DNA of 64,000 nt from Pseudofulvibacter geojedonensis (GTDB taxonomy: Bacteria > Bacteroidota > Bacteroidia > Flavobacteriales > Flavobacteriaceae). Shown here one piece after another: positions 44,192-53,337 of the stretch (positions are counted from its first letter, which is position 1; the number at the start of each line of letters is the position of its first letter). The stretch covers positions 1-64,000 of the forward strand of contig NZ_JBHTJM010000003.1 of assembly GCF_042675745.1 (NCBI RefSeq), given 5' to 3'. The notes beneath the pieces were generated by a model, which was given only the letters and a program-made list of their open reading frames with translations, did not search any database and was not told the DNA's origin. Position numbers and translations under genes: made by a program.

Positions 44192-45904
44192 TTATTCGTT
44201 TTCTTTGTCTTTTGTTGGTTGATTTTTAGTAGGTTTAGGCTTTTTTAAAAAATCAGGGTCAACTTCTATTTTTTGATTTGTATCAAGAGTTTTAATAGTT
44301 TCTATATCTTCTTCCTGTAGCTTTCTATCTTCTAACCCTTTAATTTTAACTAATTCTAAAGGAGGGTCTTCACTAAACAAATCGTCTACAGACAGTATTC
44401 TTTCGTCTCCTCTCCAATTAAAACCTCTAAGTTTTCTGGCATTTTTAGGAAGCATACTATCTGGGGTTAGTGATCCTTCAGGATTTCCTGGATATATTAC
44501 TTCTTCAATCACATTATCAACCAAAGTAATATGTATTTTACTAGCTTGTATTTTGTTGATACCAATTAAATTTTCTTCTATGGGTTTATCATCATCTCTA
44601 GTATAGTTGAGCTGTTCAGCATTTTTATCAATTATAATTTTATGAAGTTTGTTATTCTCATTAAAATACCCCGTTAGTTCTTTACCTTTTATTTGATTAT
44701 AGTCATCTAAGGCTAATGAATCTTTTTCTGTAATAAACGTATTGTAAAATACTCTTAATGAGTCTAGTTTATTTGTTTTAGGGGTATTGTATAAGTTAAT
44801 AGAGTCCCCTACTATTTGATTGTAACCAGACCACAGAACCGGTTTGCGAATTAATCGAGTTACACCAGTAGCTTGATTAATATGAATAGAATCACATTTG
44901 CCATTCATGTCTAGTTTATAGAGTTTGGCTTTGTGAAAACCTCTAATAATTCTTTTGTCTGGTTTACCAGTAATCATTAATGTATCTGCGTGAATGTATA
45001 TTGAATCCTTTTCTTGCAGTGTTTTTGCTAAAGCTCTTTTGGTGATAAATACAGAGTCTTTTGCTTTAAAAACTTCTGCATAATGCCCAGTTATAATACT
45101 ATGGTTAACAGTATCTGTGACTTTTATATTATTGGTGGCAGAGGCAAAATTTCGTTTTTGATTAAAATACATGCTATCCCCCTCAAAAATCCTGTTGCTG
45201 TAGTAAATTTTAGAGTTTTTAACAAAATATCCTAAGTCAGCATTGGTGTCATAGAAACCTCTTTCGCAATGAATAGTAGTGTTAGTATGTTTAATAACCG
45301 ATTTTCCGTACATATAAGCCAGACCAGAATCTGAGTAAAAGTCTAATTGACTTGATTTTAAGGTGTATTCAGGGTTTCTTATATCTACGGCAGATACGAA
45401 TTGATATTTGCCGTCATCCATAAAATACCTTCCAATATTACTTTTTATAGTACTTTGCTCATGATGTACTACACCTCCTGTTTTATAATAAGCTTGTTGC
45501 TTAATCCTGTCAAAATATAAAGTATCTGTTTGTAAAGTAGATTTAGGTTCGGTTAACAATACATTACCTGCAGTAAATGCTAATTTTGTAGCCCCACTAT
45601 AGTTAGCAGTTTTACTAGTTAATTGAATCGTATCTCCTTGTTTAATTTTAACGTTACCAAAAGCAGAAATTGAATCTTCTTTAGCATAATGATAAGCTTT
45701 ATCACACCACATCTCAATTCCTTCATGCTCAATATAAATTTGTTTAGCTCTGTTACGAGTTAATATAGTAGCTCCAGGATGAGTATTTTCATTTTTATCG
45801 TAATATGGAGCACTTACTTTGATTTTCTTTTTTTCTTGAGCGATAGATATGCTCACAAAAAGCATGAAGAATATCAGTAAATATTTAGAATGAGTTGCTT
45901 TCAA
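44192..45904 (-). CDS. OstA-like LPS-transport (LptA/LptD-N domain) protein
   Basis: 570-residue secreted or periplasmic protein with several OstA/LptA-type beta-jellyroll repeats: GNVKIKQGDTIQLTSKTANYSG, AFTAGNVLLTEPKSTLQTDTLYFDR, and repeated YF.NNK/IYHADTLMITG segments. It begins with a signal peptide (MKATHSKYLLIFFMLFVSISIAQ). The start is TTG; the first ATG (residue 14) would cut off the signal peptide's positive end. OstA-domain proteins carry LPS across the periplasm; this long multi-repeat version replaces the small LptA in many Bacteroidota. A basic/acidic tail (KPTKNQPTKDKENE) follows. The precise role in LPS transport is inferred from the family. Confidence 0.85.
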   Translation of the reverse strand: MKATHSKYLLIFFMLFVSISIAQEKKKIKVSAPYYDKNENTHPGATILTRNRAKQIYIEHEGIEMWCDKAYHYAKEDSISAFGNVKIKQGDTIQLTSKTANYSGATKLAFTAGNVLLTEPKSTLQTDTLYFDRIKQQAYYKTGGVVHHEQSTIKSNIGRYFMDDGKYQFVSAVDIRNPEYTLKSSQLDFYSDSGLAYMYGKSVIKHTNTTIHCERGFYDTNADLGYFVKNSKIYYSNRIFEGDSMYFNQKRNFASATNNIKVTDTVNHSIITGHYAEVFKAKDSVFITKRALAKTLQEKDSIYIHADTLMITGKPDKRIIRGFHKAKLYKLDMNGKCDSIHINQATGVTRLIRKPVLWSGYNQIVGDSINLYNTPKTNKLDSLRVFYNTFITEKDSLALDDYNQIKGKELTGYFNENNKLHKIIIDKNAEQLNYTRDDDKPIEENLIGINKIQASKIHITLVDNVIEEVIYPGNPEGSLTPDSMLPKNARKLRGFNWRGDERILSVDDLFSEDPPLELVKIKGLEDRKLQEEDIETIKTLDTNQKIEVDPDFLKKPKPTKNQPTKDKENE

Positions 45905-45988
45905 ATTAAAAGTATTTATAAGCTCAAAAATAGCTAAAAAAGGGAAAGTTATGTATTATTTAAGATGAATTTAGCTTTAAATAAAAAA

Positions 45989-46010
45989 AGGCAACTATAA
46001 TTAGTTGCCT
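45989..46010 (-). terminator. Rho-independent terminator of the M61 peptidase gene
   Basis: 9-bp stem AGGCAACTA (45989-45997) / TAGTTGCCT (46002-46010) with a 4-base loop. The A-run at 45983-45989 on the + strand supplies the minus-strand T-tract. It lies 25 bases after the peptidase stop. Confidence 0.85.
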
Positions 46011-46035
46011 TGTATAAATAGATTTTAAATATGTT

Positions 46036-47892
46036 TTAACCTTTCATCCAAGCTTTTCTTAATTGAACTCTTTTGTCAGAATCGGTTAAACCTTCAACAG
46101 GAGCTAATGTCTTTTCAACACCCATTGGTTCGGTAATTTTACCTTTTAGGGTAATTTCTTCTCCTTGTCTTTTTACAACCATTGTTATATCATTTCCTGG
46201 TTGCCAGCTAAAAGAACCCATAACCAAAGCTTGAATATTGGTAAGGTTATAATCTGTACCATTAATAGAAACTAATCTATCATTAGGTTTTACACCTAGA
46301 TCTCTTAAAAAAGAATTGGTGTCTGTTAAAAAGAAAACTTCTTTTGTTTTTTGATCTGCAGAAATGTATGGTGTTTGCATATCTTTCATTAAATAACCAG
46401 TTTTGGTTTCTTTGCTCTGCATTGCTAAACCTAATTTGTTAAAGAAAACAGAGTAATCTATAGGGGTGTTCCCTACAACATGAGTATCTATAAAAGTTCT
46501 TACTTCTGGGTATGTTAAACTCGTAACATCATCTAATAATTCGGCATCTAAGAATGGTTTTTCAACTCCGTATTTTTTGGTTAAAGCTTTCATTAAGTCT
46601 AAAATACCTTTTTCTCCGTTACTTTCTTCTCGTATAATTAAATCGATACACATACCTATTAAAGCTCCTTTTTCATATACATTAGCATAGTTAGGCTTGT
46701 AAGGATCTTCTAAAATATTTTTACTCATTTCTGTAAAAGACATGTTATCATCATAACGTTTAGATCCATTTATCTTACCTAAAATTCGTCCATAAAATTC
46801 TTGATCATCAATTAAACCTTGATTAGTTTGGAATAAATTTGCAAAATATTCTGTTACACCTTCGTACATCCATAAGTGTTCAGACATTTTTGGATCGTTG
46901 TAATCAAAATAATGTATTTCTTTAGAGTGTACACTTAATGGAGTAACAATATGGAAAAACTCATGTGAAACAACATCTTTTATAGACTCTGCTAATGCTT
47001 GCATTGGCATCATTTCTGGTAAAACAACAGTTGTAGAAGTATGGTGTTCTAAAGCTCCAAATCCTTGAGCATCTTCATCACTCATACTAGACATGTATAA
47101 TAAAATACTATATTTTTTAGTTGCATCAATATCACCCATAAAAGCTTTTTGAGCAGCCATCATTTTTTCAACATTATCTTTAAGAGCTTCTGCTTTAATA
47201 GTGTTGTTTGGAGAATATACACTTAATAAAATATCCATTTCACCAATTTTAAAGCTAGTACTGTTTCCTTCAGCATACATAATTGGATTGTCTACCAACT
47301 CAAAGTATCGTTTTGCAACAAAAATATCTTTGTCATTGCTAGCATCAGTATCAACTAAAGAAGTGTTTGCTGTTAAATTTGCGGGATGATTAATAGTTAC
47401 TTTAAAAGGAACTTGCTTAAACTCTTTAAAGTACCCAACGAATCCATGGAGGTTTAAAACGAAATTTTTGTCCTTTAAAATATTAGTTCCAGCTGGAGAA
47501 AATACGTCGTGAGTATTTTCTATATCATAAGTGTCATTAACTAAATAACTAATTTTAGCTATTTGTTTGGCATTGTTTATTTTCCAGGTGTTATCATCTG
47601 TTTTAGTTGCAGAAAGTTCATTCCCGTTACTATCTAGAGCTTTAAAACCTTCTATGTATTTTCCGTAATTATCTGTCGAGTAGGTTCCAGGAACTGTTTT
47701 AGGAATGTAAAAAGAAGTTGTTTCTGAAGTGAAATTTGGTGGAGTAATTGTAACAGCAACTTTGTCATTTATTACATTTACTAAATCAATGCTTACTACT
47801 GTTTCTTTAGGGCTAGTAGTAGAACTGGTTTTTTGTGTTTTACAACTTGCCATAAAAGCTAAAGCTAAAACAGCTAATCCTATTTTTTTCAT
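46036..47892 (-). CDS. M61 family metallopeptidase with PDZ domain, lipoprotein
   Basis: 618 residues. Lipoprotein signal peptide MKKIGLAVLALAFMASC with lipobox Cys17, so lipid-anchored, probably periplasmic or outer-membrane. Central glycyl-aminopeptidase-like domain with the zinc motif HEFFH at 310-314 (VVSHEFFHIVTPLSVHS) and the third-ligand helix MYEGVTEYFANLF (Glu344). The C-terminal part (about 510-590) is a PDZ-like domain (LGVKPNDRLVSINGTDY). Substrates are probably peptides; specificity unknown. Monocistronic between an intergenic 131-base gap with a terminator and a 278-base gap upstream (47893-48170) that holds no gene I can support. Confidence 0.9.
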   Translation of the reverse strand: MKKIGLAVLALAFMASCKTQKTSSTTSPKETVVSIDLVNVINDKVAVTITPPNFTSETTSFYIPKTVPGTYSTDNYGKYIEGFKALDSNGNELSATKTDDNTWKINNAKQIAKISYLVNDTYDIENTHDVFSPAGTNILKDKNFVLNLHGFVGYFKEFKQVPFKVTINHPANLTANTSLVDTDASNDKDIFVAKRYFELVDNPIMYAEGNSTSFKIGEMDILLSVYSPNNTIKAEALKDNVEKMMAAQKAFMGDIDATKKYSILLYMSSMSDEDAQGFGALEHHTSTTVVLPEMMPMQALAESIKDVVSHEFFHIVTPLSVHSKEIHYFDYNDPKMSEHLWMYEGVTEYFANLFQTNQGLIDDQEFYGRILGKINGSKRYDDNMSFTEMSKNILEDPYKPNYANVYEKGALIGMCIDLIIREESNGEKGILDLMKALTKKYGVEKPFLDAELLDDVTSLTYPEVRTFIDTHVVGNTPIDYSVFFNKLGLAMQSKETKTGYLMKDMQTPYISADQKTKEVFFLTDTNSFLRDLGVKPNDRLVSINGTDYNLTNIQALVMGSFSWQPGNDITMVVKRQGEEITLKGKITEPMGVEKTLAPVEGLTDSDKRVQLRKAWMKG

Positions 47893-48170
47893 TTTTATTC
47901 TAACGTTTAGATTTTTTGTGCAAGATAAGACTATGAAATAGTAAGCTTGTTACATTTTATACAAACTTTAATATTTCTTTAACATGATAAGTAGGGTAAT
48001 ACAAAGTTTACCTGTTTTATATATGCTTATTAACCCACTAATAGCAACTTTTGTTTGTGATTAATTTATAAAAGCAGATTAAAAGTGATGTAAAAAGTAA
48101 TTTTAATAATTACAAAAGTTAAGTTGGAAAGCCTGTTGAACAAGATATAATAATTTTTCATCGGGCTTTT

Positions 48171-48569
48171 TTATATACTTAAAAAAGTGTCTGAAATTGT
48201 TTTTTTTAGCTTAATTGCATTCCAATCAGAATTAATGTTTACTTGGCGAGTGGGTTGTAAACGATAGTCACCCAGAAAATCCCAATCAAATTCAATGTGT
48301 AAACTAGCTAATTCTTTTTTAGTTGTTTTTTGCGGATAAATAATCCAAAGAACCGAGTTGTCTAAAAGTCTAGGGAATAGTGTAAGCATTTGATTGATAA
48401 ACCCCTCTTTAGATTGAACAAAAACAATAGCATTGTTTACACAAGAAGTATGTACTAAAGATTCTGAAAAACGACTGTTGTTAAAATCGTTAGTAAAAGC
48501 ATCTGGTTTGTTTAATACAACCACTTCTTCTGCTTTAGGTAATTGTAGTTTTTTAGCTAAAGTGTTCAT
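48171..48569 (-). CDS. DUF3052-like small protein
   Basis: 132 residues, no signal peptide, cytoplasmic. The pattern resembles DUF3052: an N-terminal VVVLNKPDAFTND, then AIVFVQSKEGFINQMLTLFPRLLDNSVLWIIYPQKTTKKELASLHIEFDW. That family is uncharacterised. The identification rests on a few recognisable segments and is moderate. It is preceded by htpG on the same strand after 199 bases; the terminator of htpG lies between, so it has its own promoter. Confidence 0.6.
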   Translation of the reverse strand: MNTLAKKLQLPKAEEVVVLNKPDAFTNDFNNSRFSESLVHTSCVNNAIVFVQSKEGFINQMLTLFPRLLDNSVLWIIYPQKTTKKELASLHIEFDWDFLGDYRLQPTRQVNINSDWNAIKLKKTISDTFLSI

Positions 48570-48716
48570 TATAATAAAGATACAAAAAATGAACCGGCTC
48601 TAAAAGTTATTTTTGGCATCAAATTTGACTATTATTTAAGTGTGTACGTTATGTGGACATTAGATTATTTGATTAGCCTCAAAAAAAATAAAGAGAGTAT
48701 CCTACACATATAAAAA

Positions 48717-48745
48717 AAAAGCCACTTCTTTTTGAAGTGGCTTTT
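48717..48745 (-). terminator. Rho-independent terminator of htpG
   Basis: 8-bp GC-containing stem GCCACTTC (48721-48728) / GAAGTGGC (48734-48741) with a 5-base loop, extended by A and T runs (minus-strand T-tract from the As before 48721). It lies 23 bases after the htpG stop. Confidence 0.88.
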
Positions 48746-48768
48746 GAATTGAATCTGACTGTGTCAGG

Positions 48769-50655
48769 TTATTTTATCATCTCGTAACTACGCTTAATAA
48801 AGTTGGTTAACTCTTCTCCTTTTAATAAACCTTGAGATAAACGAGCTAAATCTAAACTTTGGTTAATTAAAGCTTCCTTTTTAGTATCGTCTTTTTCGTT
48901 TAAAATGTCAGATACTAAGCTGTGGTTAGAGTTTACTACTAAGTTGTACATTTCTGGCATGTTGCCAAACATGTTCATTCCTCCACCGCCAGTTTGTTGC
49001 ATTTCTTTCATTCTACGCATAAACTCAGGTTGTGTAATCATGAAAGGAGTAGCGTCTGATGACATAGTTTCTACCTGTACTGTGTATTTGTCTTTAGGAA
49101 CAACAGCTTCTAAAGAAGTCTTTAAGGTTTCTTTTTCTTCATCAGATAATTTAGAAATCTGCTCTTCATCTTTCTTAATTAAATTATCGATATGATCTGC
49201 ATCTACACGAGCAAATGAAATATTTTCCTTAGTAGTTTCTAACTTTTGAATTAAGTGAGAAACAATAGGAGAGTCTAAAAGCAATACTTCGTACCCTTTG
49301 CCTTTAGCAGCTTCTATATAAGCGTGTTGCTCATCTTTATTCGAAGCGTAAAGAATAATGGTTTTACCATCTTTGTCTGTCTGACTGTCTTTTATTTTAG
49401 CTTCTAACTCTTCATAAGTTAAATAACTTCCGTCTACTGTAGGGTATAAAGCAAATTTATCTGCTTTTTCAAAGAATTTTTCTTCAGAAAGCATTCCGTA
49501 TTCAATAACAATTTTAATGTCATCCCATTTCTTTTCGAAATCTTCACGATTGTTATTAAACAACGATTTTAATTTATCGGCTACTTTACGAGTAATGTAA
49601 GAAGAAATTTTCTTTACATTTCCGTCTGCTTGTAAATACGAACGAGATACGTTTAATGGAATATCTGGAGAATCGATAACTCCACGTAACATAGTTAAAA
49701 ATTCAGGAACGATACCTTCCACATTATCGGTTACAAAAACCTGGTTTTGGTATAACTGAATTTTATCTTTTTGCATGTTCATATCGTTCGTCATTTTAGG
49801 GAAGTATAAAATCCCCGTTAAGTTGAACGGATAATCTACATTTAAGTGAATATTGAATAAAGGCTCTTCAAATTGCATAGGATACAATTCTCTGTAGAAA
49901 CCTTTGTAATCTTCGTCTTCTAATTCAGATGGTTGCTTGGTCCACGCTGGATTAGGGTTGTTAATAATATTGTCTACTTCTTGGGTAGGAGCAGGGTCTT
50001 CTTCTTTAGCACCTTCTGGTTTTGGTAAGGTCTCTGTTTTGGTTCCGAATTTAATCGAAACAGGCATAAACTTATTGTACTTAGTTAATAAACTAGAAAT
50101 TCTACCTTCTTCTAAAAACTCTAAAGAATCTTCTGCAATGTGTAAGATAATTTCTGTACCTCTATCTGTTTTATCGTGTGCTTCTAAAGTAAACTGAGGA
50201 GAACCATCGCAAGTCCAATGAGCAGCTGGTTCATCTTTATGAGATTTGGTAATAATCTCTACTTTTTCTGCTACCATAAAAGCAGAGTAGAAACCTAGAC
50301 CAAAGTGACCAATGATTCCTGCATCTTCTACCTTTTCTTTGTATTGCTCTAAAAACTCATTAGCTCCAGAAAAAGCTACTTGGTTAATGTATTTTTCTAC
50401 TTCGTCTGAAGTCATACCTAAACCTTGATCTATAATATGAAGCTTCTTTCCTTCTTTATCAATTTTTACTTCTATAATCGGATTACCATATTCTGCTTTA
50501 GACTCTCCAATTTGGGTTAGGTGCTTTAATTTTAAAGTAGCATCTGTTGCATTAGAAATTAACTCACGTAAAAAGATTTCATGATCTGAGTATAAAAACT
50601 TTTTAATTAACGGAAAAATATTTTCTACCGATACATTAATGTTTCCTGTTGCCAT
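48769..50655 (-). CDS. htpG: Chaperone protein HtpG (Hsp90)
   Basis: Hsp90-family ATP-dependent chaperone, 628 residues. GHKL ATPase domain with LRELISNATDATLKLK (N-box), IDQGLGMTSDEVEKYINQVAFSGA and IIGHFGLGFYSAFMVAEKVE (lid and G-boxes). The middle domain includes GVIDSPDIPLNVSRSYLQAD (catalytic-loop Arg). C-terminal dimerisation domain with LVVNSNHSLVSDIL. There is a lineage-typical acidic/Pro-rich insert after the N domain (EGAKEEDPAPTQEVD). A short palindrome CCAC-TTAG-GTGG lies 22-36 bases upstream of the start; I cannot tell whether it is regulatory. Confidence 0.97.
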   Translation of the reverse strand: MATGNINVSVENIFPLIKKFLYSDHEIFLRELISNATDATLKLKHLTQIGESKAEYGNPIIEVKIDKEGKKLHIIDQGLGMTSDEVEKYINQVAFSGANEFLEQYKEKVEDAGIIGHFGLGFYSAFMVAEKVEIITKSHKDEPAAHWTCDGSPQFTLEAHDKTDRGTEIILHIAEDSLEFLEEGRISSLLTKYNKFMPVSIKFGTKTETLPKPEGAKEEDPAPTQEVDNIINNPNPAWTKQPSELEDEDYKGFYRELYPMQFEEPLFNIHLNVDYPFNLTGILYFPKMTNDMNMQKDKIQLYQNQVFVTDNVEGIVPEFLTMLRGVIDSPDIPLNVSRSYLQADGNVKKISSYITRKVADKLKSLFNNNREDFEKKWDDIKIVIEYGMLSEEKFFEKADKFALYPTVDGSYLTYEELEAKIKDSQTDKDGKTIILYASNKDEQHAYIEAAKGKGYEVLLLDSPIVSHLIQKLETTKENISFARVDADHIDNLIKKDEEQISKLSDEEKETLKTSLEAVVPKDKYTVQVETMSSDATPFMITQPEFMRRMKEMQQTGGGGMNMFGNMPEMYNLVVNSNHSLVSDILNEKDDTKKEALINQSLDLARLSQGLLKGEELTNFIKRSYEMIK

Positions 50656-50811
50656 TTTTATTTTTTATTTAATTACATCCACTTAGGTGGAAATTAGTTC
50701 TTAATTATTGTTTGTCTTTAGTCAAATAAAATACCAAGTTAATATATGTGTCAAGATGGCAGAAAGAATAATTAATAGTGATGAAAATTAATAAAGTAAA
50801 TTCAGGCGTAA

Positions 50812-50845
50812 TTGTAGGAAAAGTATATTAAGAATAATAGCTTTG
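50812..50845 (+). promoter_or_regulatory. Putative promoter of the LRR protein gene
   Basis: TTG (50812-50814) and TAGCTTTG (50838-50845) separated by 23 bases. The box ends 22 bases before the second ATG (50868) but only 7 before the first (50853), so it favours the second as the true start. Confidence 0.4.
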
Positions 50846-50867
50846 CAGCACTATGAAAAAAGAAAAA

Positions 50868-53273
50868 ATGAAACAAACTTACACGTTATTATTATTATTT
50901 GCAGTTACTTTTATCCAAGCTCAGATTGTAAATATACCTGATGCAAATTTAAAAAATGCTTTAGTGAATGATATTGTCGCAGATTTTGATGGTGATGGTG
51001 CTTCTGATGGAGATGTGGATACTAATAATGATGGCGAAATACAAGAGAGTGAAGCAGAATTGGTATTAGGATTAAATGTTAGTTCAAAAAATATTTTTGA
51101 TCTTAATGGAATCCAGGAATTCATAAATTTGGAGGTATTAAATTGTTCTAGTAATTCTTTTTATAATTTAAATTTAAATAGCAATCTAAATTTAAAAAAG
51201 TTGACTTGCGTTAATTCAAATAATTTGAGCAGTATTAATGTTAGTAATAATCTTAATATTGAAGAGTTAAAGTGTAGTAATGGAAATATTAATAACTTGA
51301 TTATTGGGCAAAAGAATAGCTTGAGAAGAATAGAGTGTGAGGCTAATAATTTAGTAAGCTTTGATATAAGTCAGTTACCTAATTTGAATGTGTTACAGTG
51401 TGGTGCCCAGCAATTAAATAATCTAGATGTGAGTAATAATATAGAACTAATTGAGTTAGGATGTGGTATGACGAGTTTAAGTTCTCTAGATGTGACTCAA
51501 AATATTAATCTTGAGGTTTTAGATATGAGTATGTGTCAATTTAGTAATATAGATTTAACACAAAATACTAATCTTAAAGAATTATATTTTGATAATACAT
51601 CAATTTCTAATATTGATTTGAGTATGAATATTAACTTAGAAAGTATTCAATGTAATTATACTCAACTTTCTAATTTGGATTTGAGTCAAAGTGTTAATTT
51701 GCAAAGTTTATCGTGTAACAATTCACAGTTAGTTTTATTGAATATTAAGAATGGCAGTATAATAAGTGACAGTAATAATTTAAACTTTTCTAATAACCCA
51801 AATTTATTGTTCATTTGCTCAGATTACGATGAAGTACCAATGTTAGATTCTAAATTAGGTGTATATGGGTATACAAATTGTGAAGTAAATTCATATTGTA
51901 CCTTTTTGCCTGGAGGGAAGTATTATTTGGTGGAGGGAGAATCTAAGTTAGATTTAAATGCTGACGGATGTGATATTGTAGGTCCATTTTTTCCAAATAT
52001 AATGTTTGAAATAGCAGATGGTATCAATTACGGTTATTATTTAGCAAACTATTCGGGTAATTTTTCGTTTCCAGTTTTTTCTGGTATAACAACGATAACA
52101 CCTCAATTAGAAAATCCAACGTATTATTCTGTTACTCCAACAAATTTAGTGGTTGATTTTCCAACGAGTGTGAGTCCATACAACCAAGATTTCTGTGTTA
52201 CTCCAAATGGCGTTTATAATGATTTAGAAATATCAATCTTACCGTTAAATCAAGCTCGACCTGGATTTAATGCTCACTATAAATTAGTTTATAAAAACAA
52301 AGGAACCAATACCTTATCTGGTAATGTAGAATTAAGTTTTAATGATGACTTAATGGATTTTGTTACAGCTACACCAGCAGAAACAAATCAAACTTCAGGA
52401 GTTTTAAGTTGGAACTATACCAATATAGAACCATTTGAAACAAGGACTATTGATTTTACTATGAATATTAATACTCCTACAGATTCTACAAATCCTGTAA
52501 ACGAAGGAGATGTTTTAAATTATGTTGCTACAGTTAATCCAGTAGCTGGAGATGAAACACCAGAAGATAATGTGGCTACTTTAAATCAAACAGTAGTAAA
52601 TTCTTATGATCCGAACGATAAAACCTGTATAGAAGGAGCTACAATAGAACCAAGCATGGTAGGTGAGTATTTGCATTACTTAATTCGTTTTGAAAATACT
52701 GGATCTGCTAGTGCTGTAAATATTGTAGTTAAAGATATTATAGATACTTCTAAATATGATATTAATAGTTTACGCCCTATAGATGGTAGCCATTCTTTTG
52801 TAACCAGAATTAGAAATACGAATATTGTAGAATTTATTTTTGAGAATATTAATTTACCTCATGATGATGCTAATAACGATGGTTATGTAGCATTTAAAAT
52901 AAAGTCTAAATCTAGTTTAGTATTGGGTGATACCTTAGACAATAATGCGGAAATTTATTTTGATTATAATTCGCCAATCATTACCAATGTAGCTCAAACT
53001 ACTGTTGCTGTTTTAGGAATAGGAGACTATATATTAGATAGTTCTTTAAAAATGTATCCTAATCCTGTTAAAGATAATCTAATAGTAAGCGGAAATAACA
53101 ACCTTAAAAGTATTACTATCTATGATGTAAATGGAAGGCTGTTGCAAGAAGTATCTTTTATAGGAAACCAGTTAGAAAGAACTATATCTTTATCAGAGTT
53201 AGAAACTGGAATGTATGTAGTTAAGATTGTTTCTAGTAAAGGGCAATTGGTAAAGCAGATAATGAAAGAATAG
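50868..53273 (+). CDS. Leucine-rich-repeat T9SS cargo protein with Por-type (type A) sorting domain
   Basis: 801-residue secreted protein. Signal peptide MKQTYTLLLLFAVTFIQAQ. Right after it, residues 51-62 form an EF-hand-like calcium loop (DTNNDGEIQESE). Residues about 75-310 contain about ten LRR units of about 21-22 residues (consensus L..L..s.n.l..ld.s.n.nL). Then a Cys-containing spacer and a conserved-repeat domain of the DUF7619/DUF11 type (YDPNDKTCIEG; GEYLHYLIRFENTGSASA; DTLDNNAEIYFDYN), found before many T9SS sorting domains. The last ~70 residues are the Por secretion C-terminal domain (LKMYPNPVKDNLIV; LETGMYVVKIV). Function unknown; probably a surface adhesin. An upstream ATG at 50853 is in frame, but the promoter spacing favours 50868. 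Confidence 0.88.
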   Translation: MKQTYTLLLLFAVTFIQAQIVNIPDANLKNALVNDIVADFDGDGASDGDVDTNNDGEIQESEAELVLGLNVSSKNIFDLNGIQEFINLEVLNCSSNSFYNLNLNSNLNLKKLTCVNSNNLSSINVSNNLNIEELKCSNGNINNLIIGQKNSLRRIECEANNLVSFDISQLPNLNVLQCGAQQLNNLDVSNNIELIELGCGMTSLSSLDVTQNINLEVLDMSMCQFSNIDLTQNTNLKELYFDNTSISNIDLSMNINLESIQCNYTQLSNLDLSQSVNLQSLSCNNSQLVLLNIKNGSIISDSNNLNFSNNPNLLFICSDYDEVPMLDSKLGVYGYTNCEVNSYCTFLPGGKYYLVEGESKLDLNADGCDIVGPFFPNIMFEIADGINYGYYLANYSGNFSFPVFSGITTITPQLENPTYYSVTPTNLVVDFPTSVSPYNQDFCVTPNGVYNDLEISILPLNQARPGFNAHYKLVYKNKGTNTLSGNVELSFNDDLMDFVTATPAETNQTSGVLSWNYTNIEPFETRTIDFTMNINTPTDSTNPVNEGDVLNYVATVNPVAGDETPEDNVATLNQTVVNSYDPNDKTCIEGATIEPSMVGEYLHYLIRFENTGSASAVNIVVKDIIDTSKYDINSLRPIDGSHSFVTRIRNTNIVEFIFENINLPHDDANNDGYVAFKIKSKSSLVLGDTLDNNAEIYFDYNSPIITNVAQTTVAVLGIGDYILDSSLKMYPNPVKDNLIVSGNNNLKSITIYDVNGRLLQEVSFIGNQLERTISLSELETGMYVVKIVSSKGQLVKQIMKE

Positions 53274-53302
53274 TGTAAATATTTTGATAAATTAGAATGA
53301 AT

Positions 53303-53330
53303 AAAAAAACCGCCAATTGGCGGTTTTTTT
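53303..53330. terminator. Bidirectional rho-independent terminator
   Basis: Palindrome CCGCCAATTGGCGG (53310-53323) flanked by seven As (53303-53309) and seven Ts (53324-53330). Serves the convergent LRR protein gene and S9 peptidase gene. Confidence 0.9.
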
Positions 53331-53337
53331 ATTCTTT

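Noticed and set aside
48121..48170. Possible terminator after the DUF3052-like gene (AAAGCC...GGCTTT)
   Set aside because: The arms are short and separated by about 30 bases; too weak to call.
49937..50197. Open frames opposite htpG (and similar antisense frames across the window, e.g. 34585-34995, 4355-4723)
   Set aside because: They are mirror images of strongly conserved genes and have no family pattern of their own.
50678..50691. Palindrome TCCAC-TTAG-GTGGA upstream of htpG as heat-shock operator
   Set aside because: Only five paired bases per arm and no match to the CIRCE sequence; noted in the htpG entry but not called.
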